NCBI RefSeq assembly: GCF_000253255.1
Contig: NC_015580.1
Span: forward strand, 1,209,001-1,273,000
DNA from: Novosphingobium sp. PP1Y
GTDB taxonomy: Bacteria; Pseudomonadota; Alphaproteobacteria; Sphingomonadales; Sphingomonadaceae
Reading direction: 5' to 3'
DNA: 64,000 bases
Position numbers and translations under genes: made by a program. Positions 43,591 to 52,270 of the stretch are shown here, in pieces; the stretch's first letter is position 1; each line of letters starts with the position of its first letter. Under the pieces are notes generated by a model, which saw only the letters and a list, made by a program, of their open reading frames with translations, was not told the origin of the DNA and did not search any database.

Positions 43591-43607
43591 TTTGCAATAC
43601 ATACTAA
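43591..43607. promoter_or_regulatory. MarR2-type operator, copy a
   Basis: TTTGCAATACATACTAA, one of three 17-base elements sharing TT(A/T)G at the left and CATAC(T/A)AA at the right. It lies between the divergent SDR and NTF2-fold genes and abuts the ribosome-binding site of the latter (start 43627). Confidence 0.6.
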
Positions 43608-43626
43608 TATACAAGGAGAGATTCAG

Positions 43627-44340
43627 ATGCCAGACCTTGACGCAGACTCCATTCTCGACCGGCTTGGGGGGCTCGAGAATCGCGTGGGCGAGTTGGAGGA
43701 CGTCAATGCGATCCGCCGCCTGCACTGGGCATACGGGTATTACATCGACTTCAATTTGCCTGACCAGGTGGCTGAACTCTTCGCCGAGGACGGTGTCGTG
43801 GTCTTCCTTTCCGGCGAATATGTCGGCCATGCTGGGGTCCGGCGCCTTTACGGTGACTGGATCCAGCAGCGCTTCACCGGCGGCAGGCCCGGGCCGGTCG
43901 ATGGGTTGCTTCTGGACCATTTCCAGATGCAGGACGTCATCACGGTCGCGCCGGATCGGCAGACTGCCAAGGGGCGATTTCGCGGCATGCTCTTCGGCGG
44001 CTGGCATGACGATTTCCAGGATACGCGTGAGCCCGGGATGCCGCAGCAGTTCATGGAAGCCAGGATCTACGAGAACGACTATGTGCGCGAGGACGGTGTC
44101 TGGAAGATCAGGCGCCTCGACTACATGATGCAGTGGCAGTCCAACTACGAGGACGGCTGGGCACACACGACTTCGCATCTCCAGCCGGCGACGAAGACCT
44201 TCCCGGAAGATCCGGTCGGGCCCGATCGGCTGCTTGCGTCCAGAGAGCATCGTCCGACCTGGCCCTATCGCCGCGACGTGCCGATGCATTTTGCGCACCC
44301 GCGTTTCGGCAATCTGCTCGCCGCAAGCCAAACCGATTGA
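43627..44340 (+). CDS. NTF2-fold protein, LdpA-like candidate diarylpropane lyase
   Basis: A 237-residue protein of the long SnoaL/NTF2 type. A coiled-coil-like start (LDRLGGLENRVGELEDVNAIRRLHWAYGYYID) precedes the fold core (FAEDGVVVF, GVRRLYGDW, GPVDGLLLDHFQMQDVITV). LdpA of N. aromaticivorans, an NTF2-fold cofactor-free lyase that turns a diarylpropane diol into a lignostilbene with release of formaldehyde, is the closest functional parallel I know. The stilbene dioxygenase lies 4 kb away. Similar in build to the protein at 53785. AAGGAGA precedes ATG 43627. Family firm, function inferred. Confidence 0.78.
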   Translation: MPDLDADSILDRLGGLENRVGELEDVNAIRRLHWAYGYYIDFNLPDQVAELFAEDGVVVFLSGEYVGHAGVRRLYGDWIQQRFTGGRPGPVDGLLLDHFQMQDVITVAPDRQTAKGRFRGMLFGGWHDDFQDTREPGMPQQFMEARIYENDYVREDGVWKIRRLDYMMQWQSNYEDGWAHTTSHLQPATKTFPEDPVGPDRLLASREHRPTWPYRRDVPMHFAHPRFGNLLAASQTD

Positions 44341-44363
44341 ATTCCTTTCGCAGACACGTATCT

Positions 44364-44378
44364 GTATCTTGAGGATAC
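44364..44378. promoter_or_regulatory. Palindrome upstream of the AAHS-type carrier gene
   Basis: GTATC and GATAC form a perfect inverted repeat around TTGAG, followed by TAA, so its right part reads GATACTAA and resembles the ends of the MarR2-type elements. It lies 54 bases before the GTG start at 44432. Confidence 0.4.
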
Positions 44379-44431
44379 TAAATTGGAGTAGCGCCTTCCT
44401 GTGGCGGCTGCGCCTGCAAGGGAGGAAATGG

Positions 44432-45739
44432 GTGAACGCGAAGGATCCACGGGACATTGTCGATAATGCCCCAATGTCGCGCGCGCAGATCGTGGCCGTG
44501 GCCATCATGGTCGGTCTGAACGCGCTGGACGGGTTCGATGTGCTGTCGATCAGCTTCGCTTCGCCGGGTATTGCCGCTGAATGGGGTATCGACAGGGTCG
44601 CGCTGGGAGCGGTCCTGTCGATGGAGCTGATCGGCATGGCCGTCGGTTCGCTTGTCCTTGGCGGCGTCGCGGATCGCATCGGACGGCAGCGCACGATCCT
44701 GGGCTGCCTTGCCGTGATGGCGCTGGGCATGGCGATGGTTACACAGGCCAGCAGCATCGCCGAACTTTCGATCTGGCGTGTCCTGACCGGTCTTGGCATC
44801 GGCGGAATGCTCGCTTCGATCAATGCCGTGACGGCAGAATTCGCCAATGCCCGGCGCCGCACGATTGCCATGGGCCTGATGGTGATCGGCTATCCACTGG
44901 GGGCCGTCATCGGCGGGCTTATCTCGGCAGAATTGCTGGTCCTGTTCGACTGGCGCGCCATCTTCTGGTTCGGCAGCGCGCTGACGGCCTGTTTCATCCC
45001 GCTGGTCTGGGCATTCGCTCCGGAAACGGCGCAATACCTGCTGGTCCGCCGCGGTCCCCATACGCTGGAGCGGATCAATCGGCTGATGGCGCGTTTCGGG
45101 CATGGCCCGTTGGCAGCCTTGCCGCCTGAAGGGTCAGGCAAGGACAAGCCGTCGATCATGGATATCTTCAGGCCCGGGCTCTTGGCCACGACGATCCTCG
45201 TGACCTTTGCCTATTTTGCCCATATCGTCAGCTTCTACTTCATTCTGAAGTGGACGCCGAAGATCGTCGTCGACCTCGGCTTTCCCGCACCGGAGGCCGC
45301 AGGCGTGTTGGTTGCGGCGAACCTTGGCGGAGCGATCGGTGGCGGGATCTTCGGTTTCGTCGTTCAGAAGCTGCCACTCAAGGGCGCCACGGTTGCCATG
45401 CTGTTCGGATCGGCGCTCATGATCGCCCTGTTCGGGGCCTCGGGTGTACGGACATTGGCTGGCCTTTCGGCGCTGGCTTTCGTCTCGGGTCTCTTTACCA
45501 ACAGCGCGGTATCCGGCCTCTATGTTATCTTTGCTCGAAGTTTCCCGACTCATGTGCGGGCCACCGGGACCGGATTCGCCATCGGGATCGGTCGCGGCGG
45601 TGCCGCACTCTCGCCGATCCTGGCAGGCGTGCTGTTCGAGGCGGGATTTTCCCTGGCCTGGGTTTCTACGCTTATTGCGGCTGGCTCCCTGTTGGCTGCG
45701 CTCGCGCTCATTGCCATGCGGTTCCGTCCCCGCGACTGA
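44432..45739 (+). CDS. MFS aromatic acid carrier, AAHS (PcaK-like) family
   Basis: A 435-residue 12-helix carrier of the aromatic acid:H+ symporter family. The first helix has LNALDGFDVLSISFASPGIAAEW, with the D-x-x-D pattern characteristic of PcaK-type carriers, and loop GGVADRIGRQRTILG is motif A. Imports aromatic acids in known members. The GTG at 44432 follows GGGAGG by seven bases and is the better start than any upstream ATG in frame. It is followed 33 bases later by the acyl-CoA dehydrogenase gene. Confidence 0.88.
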   Translation: MNAKDPRDIVDNAPMSRAQIVAVAIMVGLNALDGFDVLSISFASPGIAAEWGIDRVALGAVLSMELIGMAVGSLVLGGVADRIGRQRTILGCLAVMALGMAMVTQASSIAELSIWRVLTGLGIGGMLASINAVTAEFANARRRTIAMGLMVIGYPLGAVIGGLISAELLVLFDWRAIFWFGSALTACFIPLVWAFAPETAQYLLVRRGPHTLERINRLMARFGHGPLAALPPEGSGKDKPSIMDIFRPGLLATTILVTFAYFAHIVSFYFILKWTPKIVVDLGFPAPEAAGVLVAANLGGAIGGGIFGFVVQKLPLKGATVAMLFGSALMIALFGASGVRTLAGLSALAFVSGLFTNSAVSGLYVIFARSFPTHVRATGTGFAIGIGRGGAALSPILAGVLFEAGFSLAWVSTLIAAGSLLAALALIAMRFRPRD

Positions 45740-45772
45740 GGCATTCGAGCCTGCGTTTCCGGCTACAGGAGA

Positions 45773-47476
45773 ATGAGCTTGGAATATCGGTCCCACATCG
45801 AGTCGCTTTGCCGGCACCTCGAGATCGCTCCGTTTCGCGATGCCCTCGAGGCGGCCGGTATCGAGTACGACGCTGACACATGGCAGGCCGTCGTCGAGGA
45901 GGCCGGAGGTCTCTGCGAAGGCGTGGTGGCGCCGGTCGATTGTGTCATGGATCGGCAAGGGGCAAGGTTCGTCGATGGCAGGGTCGTCACCGTGCAGGGG
46001 CATTGCGCGGCATGGCAGGCTTATGCGCAAGGGGGATGGATCGGTCTGCCGTTGTCCGAACAGCATGGCGGCATGGGCCTGCCGCTCGCCTTGCAAACCG
46101 CCTGCGAAGAACTGCTCAATCGCGCATCGCCCGCCTTCGCGATGTTGGCGACGCCCAATCGCACGGCAGCGCAACTTCTCGCCGAGGCCGGATCGGAGGA
46201 GCTGGCGAGGGAATGGGTGCCGCGCCTTATCGCCGGCGAGTGGGGCGCAACGATCTGTATTTCGGAGCCCGATGCAGGCTCGGACGTTGGACGTATCCGC
46301 ACGCGTGCGGTCGCTGACGGGCGCGGAGGCTGGCGTATAACCGGTGAGAAATGCTGGATTTCCTTCGGTGCTCACGACCTCACGGCGCGTATCGGGCACT
46401 TCATGTTGGCCCGTTCAGGCACCGACAGCGGGGTTCGCGGCCTCAGTCTTTTCCTCGTGCCCGATCGCGATGAGAACGGACCTCCTAACGGGGTCTTTGT
46501 TCGGCGCATCGAGGAAAAGCTGGGTCTTCACGGATCGCCGACTTGCGCCATGGGGTTCGAGGATGCGCGCGGGGTTTTGATCGGTGCGGAAGGGCGCGGG
46601 CTGCAAACGCTGTTTCACATGATGCTGCGCATGCGATTGTCCTGTGGGCCTCAGGGTGTCGGGGTGGCGACCGGCGCGTTCGAGTCGGCTTTGCGCTATT
46701 CTCGGGAAAGGCGGCAGGGCGGGCGGCCCGACGCGCCTCCCGTGCCGATTTGCGAACATGTCGACGTTCAGCGCATGCTGCTGCAGATGGCCGGACGTAT
46801 CGAGACCGCGCGAGGGCTATCGATGGCCTGTGCAATTGCCCTGGACCTTGCCACTTGCGCCCCGGACGCCGAAGGGCGAGACCATTGGTCCTCCATTGCG
46901 CAGTTCCTGCTGCCACTGGTGAAGGACGGCGCGGCGCGACTGGCCTTCGATGTGTCGAGCACGGCGTTGCAGGTTTTCGGCGGGGCAGGGTATACGCGTG
47001 AGTGGCCAGTCGAGCAGCGCCTGCGCGATGCGCGGGTCTTTGCGGTGTTCGAAGGTACCACCGGGATGCAGGCCGCCGATCTGGTCCATCGCCGCATTTG
47101 GCGGGAGGAAGGCGAGGGGCTGGCGCGCTTTGCGGCAATGGTTCGGGCAGACCTGCGCGAGGACGAGCCGTCCCGGCTTCTTGCCAGGGGCATCGCGAGC
47201 CTGGAGAGGGTGACGCAGGAGATAGATGCCCTTCGCGACAGACAGCGCGATGCTGATGCTGGCGCCGTCGCCTATCTCGATCTTTGCACGATGGTCGCCA
47301 GCGGTTGGATTGCCCTGCGGATCCTTCACAGGGCGGGTGACGACGGCGTTGCCCGGCGCATGAAACTTGCTGCGGCTTGCTTCCTTGCAGAATTGCCGAT
47401 CCGTGCAGCGGCGGCGGCCGATCTTGCCTGCTTGGGAGCAGATCGGCTTGAGGATTTCAGAAGCCTGTTCGATTGA
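45773..47476 (+). CDS. Acyl-CoA dehydrogenase (long type with C-terminal extension)
   Basis: A 567-residue acyl-CoA dehydrogenase that should introduce a double bond next to a CoA-activated carboxyl group, reducing FAD. FAD-binding segments are CISEPDAGSDVG and EKCWISFGAHDL; RYSRERRQGG and the late FGGAGYTREWPVEQRLRDARVFAVFEGTTGMQ hold the FAD/ETF side and the catalytic glutamate region. A tail of about 110 residues after this is typical of the longer class used for aryl-alkanoyl-CoA. No CoA ligase, hydratase or thiolase gene lies nearby. AGGAG precedes ATG 45773. Confidence 0.88.
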   Translation: MSLEYRSHIESLCRHLEIAPFRDALEAAGIEYDADTWQAVVEEAGGLCEGVVAPVDCVMDRQGARFVDGRVVTVQGHCAAWQAYAQGGWIGLPLSEQHGGMGLPLALQTACEELLNRASPAFAMLATPNRTAAQLLAEAGSEELAREWVPRLIAGEWGATICISEPDAGSDVGRIRTRAVADGRGGWRITGEKCWISFGAHDLTARIGHFMLARSGTDSGVRGLSLFLVPDRDENGPPNGVFVRRIEEKLGLHGSPTCAMGFEDARGVLIGAEGRGLQTLFHMMLRMRLSCGPQGVGVATGAFESALRYSRERRQGGRPDAPPVPICEHVDVQRMLLQMAGRIETARGLSMACAIALDLATCAPDAEGRDHWSSIAQFLLPLVKDGAARLAFDVSSTALQVFGGAGYTREWPVEQRLRDARVFAVFEGTTGMQAADLVHRRIWREEGEGLARFAAMVRADLREDEPSRLLARGIASLERVTQEIDALRDRQRDADAGAVAYLDLCTMVASGWIALRILHRAGDDGVARRMKLAAACFLAELPIRAAAAADLACLGADRLEDFRSLFD

Positions 47477-47479
47477 GGC

Positions 47480-47947
47480 TTACACCCCGCCGATTTCGAC
47501 CTCGTGGATGCGTTTAAGGAGGGCAGCCAGCATGTGGAATTCGGCTTCGGAAAACCTTTCGCGCAGCCATCTGCCCAGTTCGCCGCTCAGTTCATGCGCC
47601 GCCGACAGCATGGCGACGCCGTCCTCGGTGATTTCCAGGGTCTGCCGGCGCCTGTCTTCCGCCGATTGCCCGCGCACGATCAGCCCGCGGCCTTCGAGAC
47701 GGTTGATGATGCCCATTACCGTTGCCCGGTCCATCTGCAGGGTACGGCCGATGTCCGCCTGAGAGGTGCCGGGATTTTCAGCAATCAGCAGCATCGCCGT
47801 CAGCTGTGTCTGGGTGATTCCCAGATCGCTGAAGATCTCCGAGAAGCGACGCTGCGTGGCACTTTGCGCAAGGCGCAAATGTAGATCCAGTACGTGGTCC
47901 AGGGTGCGACCAGCTGTCAGTCCTGCGAATGTTTCGGCATCCTTCAT
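47480..47947 (-). CDS. MarR-family transcriptional regulator (second of two)
   Basis: A 155-residue winged-helix regulator. LTAMLLIAENPGTSQADIGRTLQMDRATVMGIINRLEGRGLIVRG covers the helix-turn-helix, and the wing is QSAEDRRRQTLEITEDG. It resembles regulators of hydroxycinnamate and lignostilbene pathways (FerR/LsdR-like in function, not shown by sequence). It is divergent from the stilbene dioxygenase gene over 105 bases that contain an operator-like element at 48005. It probably controls Part C. Confidence 0.87.
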   Translation of the reverse strand: MKDAETFAGLTAGRTLDHVLDLHLRLAQSATQRRFSEIFSDLGITQTQLTAMLLIAENPGTSQADIGRTLQMDRATVMGIINRLEGRGLIVRGQSAEDRRRQTLEITEDGVAMLSAAHELSGELGRWLRERFSEAEFHMLAALLKRIHEVEIGGV

Positions 47948-48004
47948 TTTTCCCTGTTGCTTGCGTTTTCGGGAATCGTCAAGCGATGGCTTGGAATAAA
48001 TATG

Positions 48005-48021
48005 TTAGTAGTGCATACAAA
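48005..48021. promoter_or_regulatory. MarR2-type operator, copy b
   Basis: TTAGTAGTGCATACAAA, an imperfect palindrome similar to the elements at 43591 and 56061. It is located in the 105-base divergent region between the marR gene and the stilbene dioxygenase gene. Confidence 0.6.
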
Positions 48022-48052
48022 ATTCACCGAAAATATCTGAGCTGGAGAGGCC

Positions 48053-49522
48053 ATGTCCCACTTTCCCGAGACGCCGAACTTCACGGGATTCAATACCCCG
48101 TCCCGCATAGAAGCCGACATCGCTGACCTTGCCCACAAGGGTACGATCCCGGGCGAACTCAACGGTGCTTTCTTCCGCGTCCAGCCCGACCCGCAGTTCC
48201 CGCCTCGGCTTGGCGACGACATCTCCTTCAATGGCGACGGGATGATCACCCGCTTCCACATTCACGACGGGCAATGCGACCTGCGCCAGCGTTGGGCCAG
48301 AACCGACAAGTGGTTGCATGAGAGAGCGGCTGGGCGCGGTCTGTTCGGTGCCTATCGCAACCCACTGACGGACGACGAGGCGGTCAAGGGTGTCTACCGG
48401 TCCACTGCCAATACCAATGCATGGATCTATGCAGGAAAGCTCTGGGCGATGAAGGAAGACAGCCCTGCCTTGCTGATGGATCCCGCCTCGATGGAGACGA
48501 TCGGATTCGAGACCTTCGGAGGGACCATGCGGGGGCAGACTTTCACTTCGCATCCCAAGGTGGATCCGAAGACCGGCAACATGGTGGCGATCGGCTATGC
48601 CGCCTCGGGCCTGTGCAGCGACGACGTGGCCTATTACGAGGTCGATCAAAGCGGAGCACTGGTGCGCGAGGTCTGGTTCAAGGCGCCTTACTACTGCATG
48701 ATGCATGACTTCGCGATTACCGAAGATTACCTCGTCATCCACATCGTCCCCTCGATCGGCAGCTGGGAGCGACTGGAGCAGGGGCTCCCGCACTTCGGCT
48801 TCGATACGACTATGCCCGTTTACCTTGGCGTTTTGCCGCGGCGCGAAGGCGTGAGCGGCGATCAGATCCGCTGGTTCCGTCGGGACAATTGCTTTGCCAG
48901 CCATGTCCTGAATGCCTGGCAGGAAGGATCGCAGATCCACTTCCTGACCGCCGAGGCAAAGAACAACATGTTCCCGTTTTTTCCGGATGTGCATGGAGCA
49001 CCGTTCAACGGGCAGGAAGCGATGAGCTATCTGACCGACTGGACGGTCGACATGGCATCCAACGGAGCCGAGTTTTCGGCGATCACCCGCCTGACCGACA
49101 CGGCGGCCGAGTTTCCCCGCATCGATGATCGGTTTACCGGTCTCAGGACCCGCTACGGCTGGATGCTGGAAATGGACATGCGCCGTCCGGTAGAGATCCG
49201 TGGTGGAAGTGCAGGTGGGTTGCTGATGAACTGTCTGTTCCTGAAAGACCTGGAGACAGGACGTGAGCAGCATTGGTGGTGCGGTCCCGTCAGCAGTCTG
49301 CAGGAACCCTGTTTCGTGCCGCGCTCACCGGATGCCCCGGAAGGCGACGGCTGGATCCTGCAGGTCTGCAATCGCCTGGAGGAGCATCGCAGCGACCTGT
49401 TGATCTTCGATGCGCTGGAGATCGAGAAGGGTCCCGTGGCGACTATCGAAGTGCCGATCCGCCTGCGCTTCGGGCTTCACGGCAACTGGGCCGACGCCGA
49501 CGCCATCGGCCTCGCTGCCTGA
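48053..49522 (+). CDS. Lignostilbene-alpha,beta-dioxygenase (carotenoid cleavage oxygenase family, NOV1-like)
   Basis: Cleaves the interphenyl double bond of 4-hydroxystilbenes with O2, giving two aldehydes such as vanillin. The 489-residue protein is a seven-blade propeller of the carotenoid oxygenase family. The four iron-binding histidines fall at 167, 218, 284 and 476, and the phenol-binding Tyr101 and Lys134 are present, all exactly the numbering I recall for NOV1 of N. aromaticivorans. Divergent from the second marR gene. It would act on stilbenes made by LdpA-like or DUF3237 proteins in the window. Confidence 0.95.
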   Translation: MSHFPETPNFTGFNTPSRIEADIADLAHKGTIPGELNGAFFRVQPDPQFPPRLGDDISFNGDGMITRFHIHDGQCDLRQRWARTDKWLHERAAGRGLFGAYRNPLTDDEAVKGVYRSTANTNAWIYAGKLWAMKEDSPALLMDPASMETIGFETFGGTMRGQTFTSHPKVDPKTGNMVAIGYAASGLCSDDVAYYEVDQSGALVREVWFKAPYYCMMHDFAITEDYLVIHIVPSIGSWERLEQGLPHFGFDTTMPVYLGVLPRREGVSGDQIRWFRRDNCFASHVLNAWQEGSQIHFLTAEAKNNMFPFFPDVHGAPFNGQEAMSYLTDWTVDMASNGAEFSAITRLTDTAAEFPRIDDRFTGLRTRYGWMLEMDMRRPVEIRGGSAGGLLMNCLFLKDLETGREQHWWCGPVSSLQEPCFVPRSPDAPEGDGWILQVCNRLEEHRSDLLIFDALEIEKGPVATIEVPIRLRFGLHGNWADADAIGLAA

Positions 49523-49540
49523 AGCACCGGTAGGGGAAGT

Positions 49541-49572
49541 CGCGCCGGCCTTCAGCCAGACTGGCCGGCGCG
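49541..49572. terminator. Hairpin between convergent dioxygenase and MFS genes
   Basis: CGCGCCGGCC (49541-49550) and GGCCGGCGCG (49563-49572) form a perfect ten-base stem. The right arm lies in the last codons of the minus-strand MFS gene. It is followed by CTTC rather than a T-run. Confidence 0.65.
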
Positions 49573-51189
49573 CTTCAGCAGATTGCCTTCGTCGCGTGCA
49601 GAGCGCCGGGCGATCAGTACCATCAGGACGACAATCGGCACTGCCACGAAGTTGATGCACAGCATTGCAAGGCGAAGGTCGCCCGTCGCGTCCGACACCA
49701 GACCGACGACGTAAGGCCCGACTCCCATGCCAAGGATTGTCATGACCAGCAGATAGAGGCTGGCGGTTAGGCCGCGCATGCGCGGGAGCACCTGATCATA
49801 CAGGATCGCATAAAGCGGGGGCATCCAACCGGTCAGAAGCAGGCCGTAGAAGACGAAGCGCAAGTAGAAGTCGGAAGGCGCATCTGCGGTGTAAACCCAT
49901 AGCGAAAGCAGGGGCGAAACGCCCATCGATACGAGCGCGATCATGGCGCGGCCGCTGCTGGGAAAGCGCTGGTGAAGGCGATCCGACAACGACCCCCAGA
50001 ACAACGGGCCGACTATGCCTGTCGCGGCCGAGAGCAGGCCGAACTGCAAGGCGGCTTCGGAAAGCGAGAGATCGTAGGTGCGGATCAGGAAGCTTGGATT
50101 GAATGCCATCAACCCGTAGTTGATTGCCGATTGCAGCGTGCCTACCGCGATTGCCATGATGAGTGTCGGCGAACCGGCGAGCACGCGGAATGCCTGACTG
50201 TCGCTGGCCTTGATGCCTTGCAGAAGGTTCACGATGGTCAGCAGGCCGATGCCGATGACCAGCCATTGCAGGACGTGGGGGTCGATGGCGAATGACCCGA
50301 AGCCTAGTGGCGGGCGCGGCGAGTGTGCTGCGCCAATCCGGGACAGGACAGCCATGCCAAGGACGAGCGCGAAGAGCACCGCAAGGTTCAGGGCGATGCT
50401 GCGCGCGCCAGCCTTGCGGCGCTTCATGGCCACGAGGTGCAGGCCCGGCGTGACAGCGCCGAGCAGGGCAAGGCTGGATCGGAACGGATGCGGATCGGTA
50501 GGGGAGGAAATGCCGTCCATCGCGCCGCGTTCCGGCTCCCTGAGGTGCCAGAGAAACCAGGCAAGGATGAAGCCCGGCGTCGCGGCGACGAGAAAGGCGA
50601 ACTGCCAGCCGCGCAATTTGAACGGGGCTTCGCCAGGCGGGAACGCATCGGTCCAGGTCTGTGCGGCGACCCCGCCCAAGACGAGCGATCCGCCAAGCCC
50701 CAGCGCAATGGCCGCGGCGAGGACCGCCATTACGAAGCCGCGACGATGGCGCGGCCAGTAGTCGTAGATCAGCGATGTGCCCGCAGGTTGCGTCGCCGCT
50801 TCGCCGATGCCCACGCACAGGCGCGAAGCTGCGAGCATCGCAAAGCTGGAGGTCAGGCCGGCGATGGCGGTGGCTGCCGACCACAACAGGATGCTCAACG
50901 ACAGGAGACGACCCCGAAGCCAGCCGTCCGCCAGGCGTCCGACCGGCAGCGAGAACAGGGCGTAGAACAAGGCGAAGACCGTTCCGAACAGCAGACCCAT
51001 CTCGGCATCGCCGATCTTCAGGTCCTCCTTGATCGCTGGCGCGAGAATGGCGAGTATCTGGCGATCGAGTAGGCTTAGCGCATTGGTGAGTGAAATCAGC
51101 GCAAGCGCGTACCATCCGCCACGGGCGATTTTGCGCGGTGGCTCGAAAGTGCGATCCGCTTTGAAGGCGTTCCTGACGTCTGCCTTCAC
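49552..51189 (-). CDS. MFS carrier, spinster-like family, linked to ligW
   Basis: A carrier of about 545 residues with 12 predicted helices and a large central loop. The first helix NALSLLDRQILAILAPAIKEDL and following GLLFGTVFALFYALFSLPVGRLAD are spinster-like MFS signatures. The GTG at 51189 overlaps the ligW stop in a GTGA junction, more likely than the upstream GTG at 51201. Translational coupling to ligW suggests import of 5-carboxyvanillate or a biphenyl precursor, comparable in role to DdvK of SYK-6. Confidence 0.87.
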   Translation of the reverse strand: MKADVRNAFKADRTFEPPRKIARGGWYALALISLTNALSLLDRQILAILAPAIKEDLKIGDAEMGLLFGTVFALFYALFSLPVGRLADGWLRGRLLSLSILLWSAATAIAGLTSSFAMLAASRLCVGIGEAATQPAGTSLIYDYWPRHRRGFVMAVLAAAIALGLGGSLVLGGVAAQTWTDAFPPGEAPFKLRGWQFAFLVAATPGFILAWFLWHLREPERGAMDGISSPTDPHPFRSSLALLGAVTPGLHLVAMKRRKAGARSIALNLAVLFALVLGMAVLSRIGAAHSPRPPLGFGSFAIDPHVLQWLVIGIGLLTIVNLLQGIKASDSQAFRVLAGSPTLIMAIAVGTLQSAINYGLMAFNPSFLIRTYDLSLSEAALQFGLLSAATGIVGPLFWGSLSDRLHQRFPSSGRAMIALVSMGVSPLLSLWVYTADAPSDFYLRFVFYGLLLTGWMPPLYAILYDQVLPRMRGLTASLYLLVMTILGMGVGPYVVGLVSDATGDLRLAMLCINFVAVPIVVLMVLIARRSARDEGNLLKRAGQSG

Positions 51190-52256
51190 AGGTCGAACCA
51201 CCGTTCAGCGTTGGTCTGGAAGAACTTGCGTTTGCTCTCCGGTGAGAGGTCCATCACATCCAAAGCGCGGACTTCATCGGCTTCGTACTGGTAAGGGTAG
51301 TCCATGGCGTACATTACCCGATCCTCGCCCATCACTTGCCGGGCGAATTGAATGGCAGGTTCCCAGGCCATGCCGCTGCAGGTCACGAGGACATTGCTGC
51401 GAAAATACCCGGCGATCGTCCTTTTCAGCGGGCGCATGCGTTCGTATCGCTGCGAGCGGATGCCGGCCTGGTGCATGTAGTCGAGGCGATAGAGCCAGTA
51501 GGGCAGGGCCTCGCCCATGTGGCCGACCATGATCTGCAGATCGGGGTAGCGGTCGAAGATGCCAGCCGTGATGAGGCGCAGAAGATGCATGCCTGTCTCG
51601 ACTCCGAAGCCGTAGATCGCCCCGTCCAGGCCGGCATCGAGAAGAGGGCCGATCATGGAATCGGGCGGCGTGCCGGGATGGATGTACAGGGGTTGGCCGA
51701 CGTCGCCCAGCGCGCGGAAGATCGGGTCGAAGAAGGGCTCGTCCAGATACCGGCCCTGCGTGTGACTGTTGATCTGGACGCCCTTGAAGCCGAGCTGCGT
51801 TGCGCCCCGCAGGATTTCGCGCGCCGACCATTGCGGGTCCTGCGGTGCGACGGCGGTCATGCCGATGAAGCGGTCGGGATGGGCTGCGCAGCGTTCGGCC
51901 AGCCGGTCGTTCGCGTTGCCCGCGATGCGCCGTGCCTCTTCCATGTCGAGAAGCGGCTGAACGCCGGGGGAGGTCAGCGCCAGCACTGCCTTGTCGATCC
52001 CGGCTGCGTCCATGTCGGCGAGACGTTGCTCGCCCAGATCCAGCAGGCGTTCGATGATCTGCGTGGCCCGAGCGCTCGGGCTCTGCGCATAGAACCCCCA
52101 GAGCGAGGTCATCCCGCGGTCGGCCGTGCCATCGCGGACCATTCGCAGATATACATCGATCTGGTCCCGCGTGGCGAAGGCTTCCTCGGTGGCGATGCGC
52201 AAGTAGCCTTGCCTGCCGCCGGTCTGCAAATCGGCAGCGGTCGCGATATCTGACAT
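51186..52256 (-). CDS. ligW: 5-Carboxyvanillate decarboxylase
   Basis: Removes the 5-carboxyl group of 5-carboxyvanillate to yield vanillate, without oxidation. The 356-residue amidohydrolase-fold protein follows LigW of SYK-6 nearly throughout (GYLRIATEEAFATR, SLWGFYAQSP, TSPGVQPL, GVETGMHLLRLIT). The Mn ligands are in place: Glu24, His193, His246 and Asp319, corresponding to 19, 188, 241 and 314 in the SYK-6 enzyme with a constant offset of five. It lies 14 bases after the aldehyde dehydrogenase gene. The other biphenyl genes (ligX, ligY, ligZ) are not in the window. Confidence 0.96.
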   Translation of the reverse strand: MSDIATAADLQTGGRQGYLRIATEEAFATRDQIDVYLRMVRDGTADRGMTSLWGFYAQSPSARATQIIERLLDLGEQRLADMDAAGIDKAVLALTSPGVQPLLDMEEARRIAGNANDRLAERCAAHPDRFIGMTAVAPQDPQWSAREILRGATQLGFKGVQINSHTQGRYLDEPFFDPIFRALGDVGQPLYIHPGTPPDSMIGPLLDAGLDGAIYGFGVETGMHLLRLITAGIFDRYPDLQIMVGHMGEALPYWLYRLDYMHQAGIRSQRYERMRPLKRTIAGYFRSNVLVTCSGMAWEPAIQFARQVMGEDRVMYAMDYPYQYEADEVRALDVMDLSPESKRKFFQTNAERWFDL

Positions 52257-52270
52257 CGTATGAATTTCCT

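Noticed and set aside
48005..49273. Minus-strand open frame of 422 codons opposite the stilbene dioxygenase
   Set aside because: The dioxygenase has all iron ligands and catalytic residues; the antisense frame is composition-driven.
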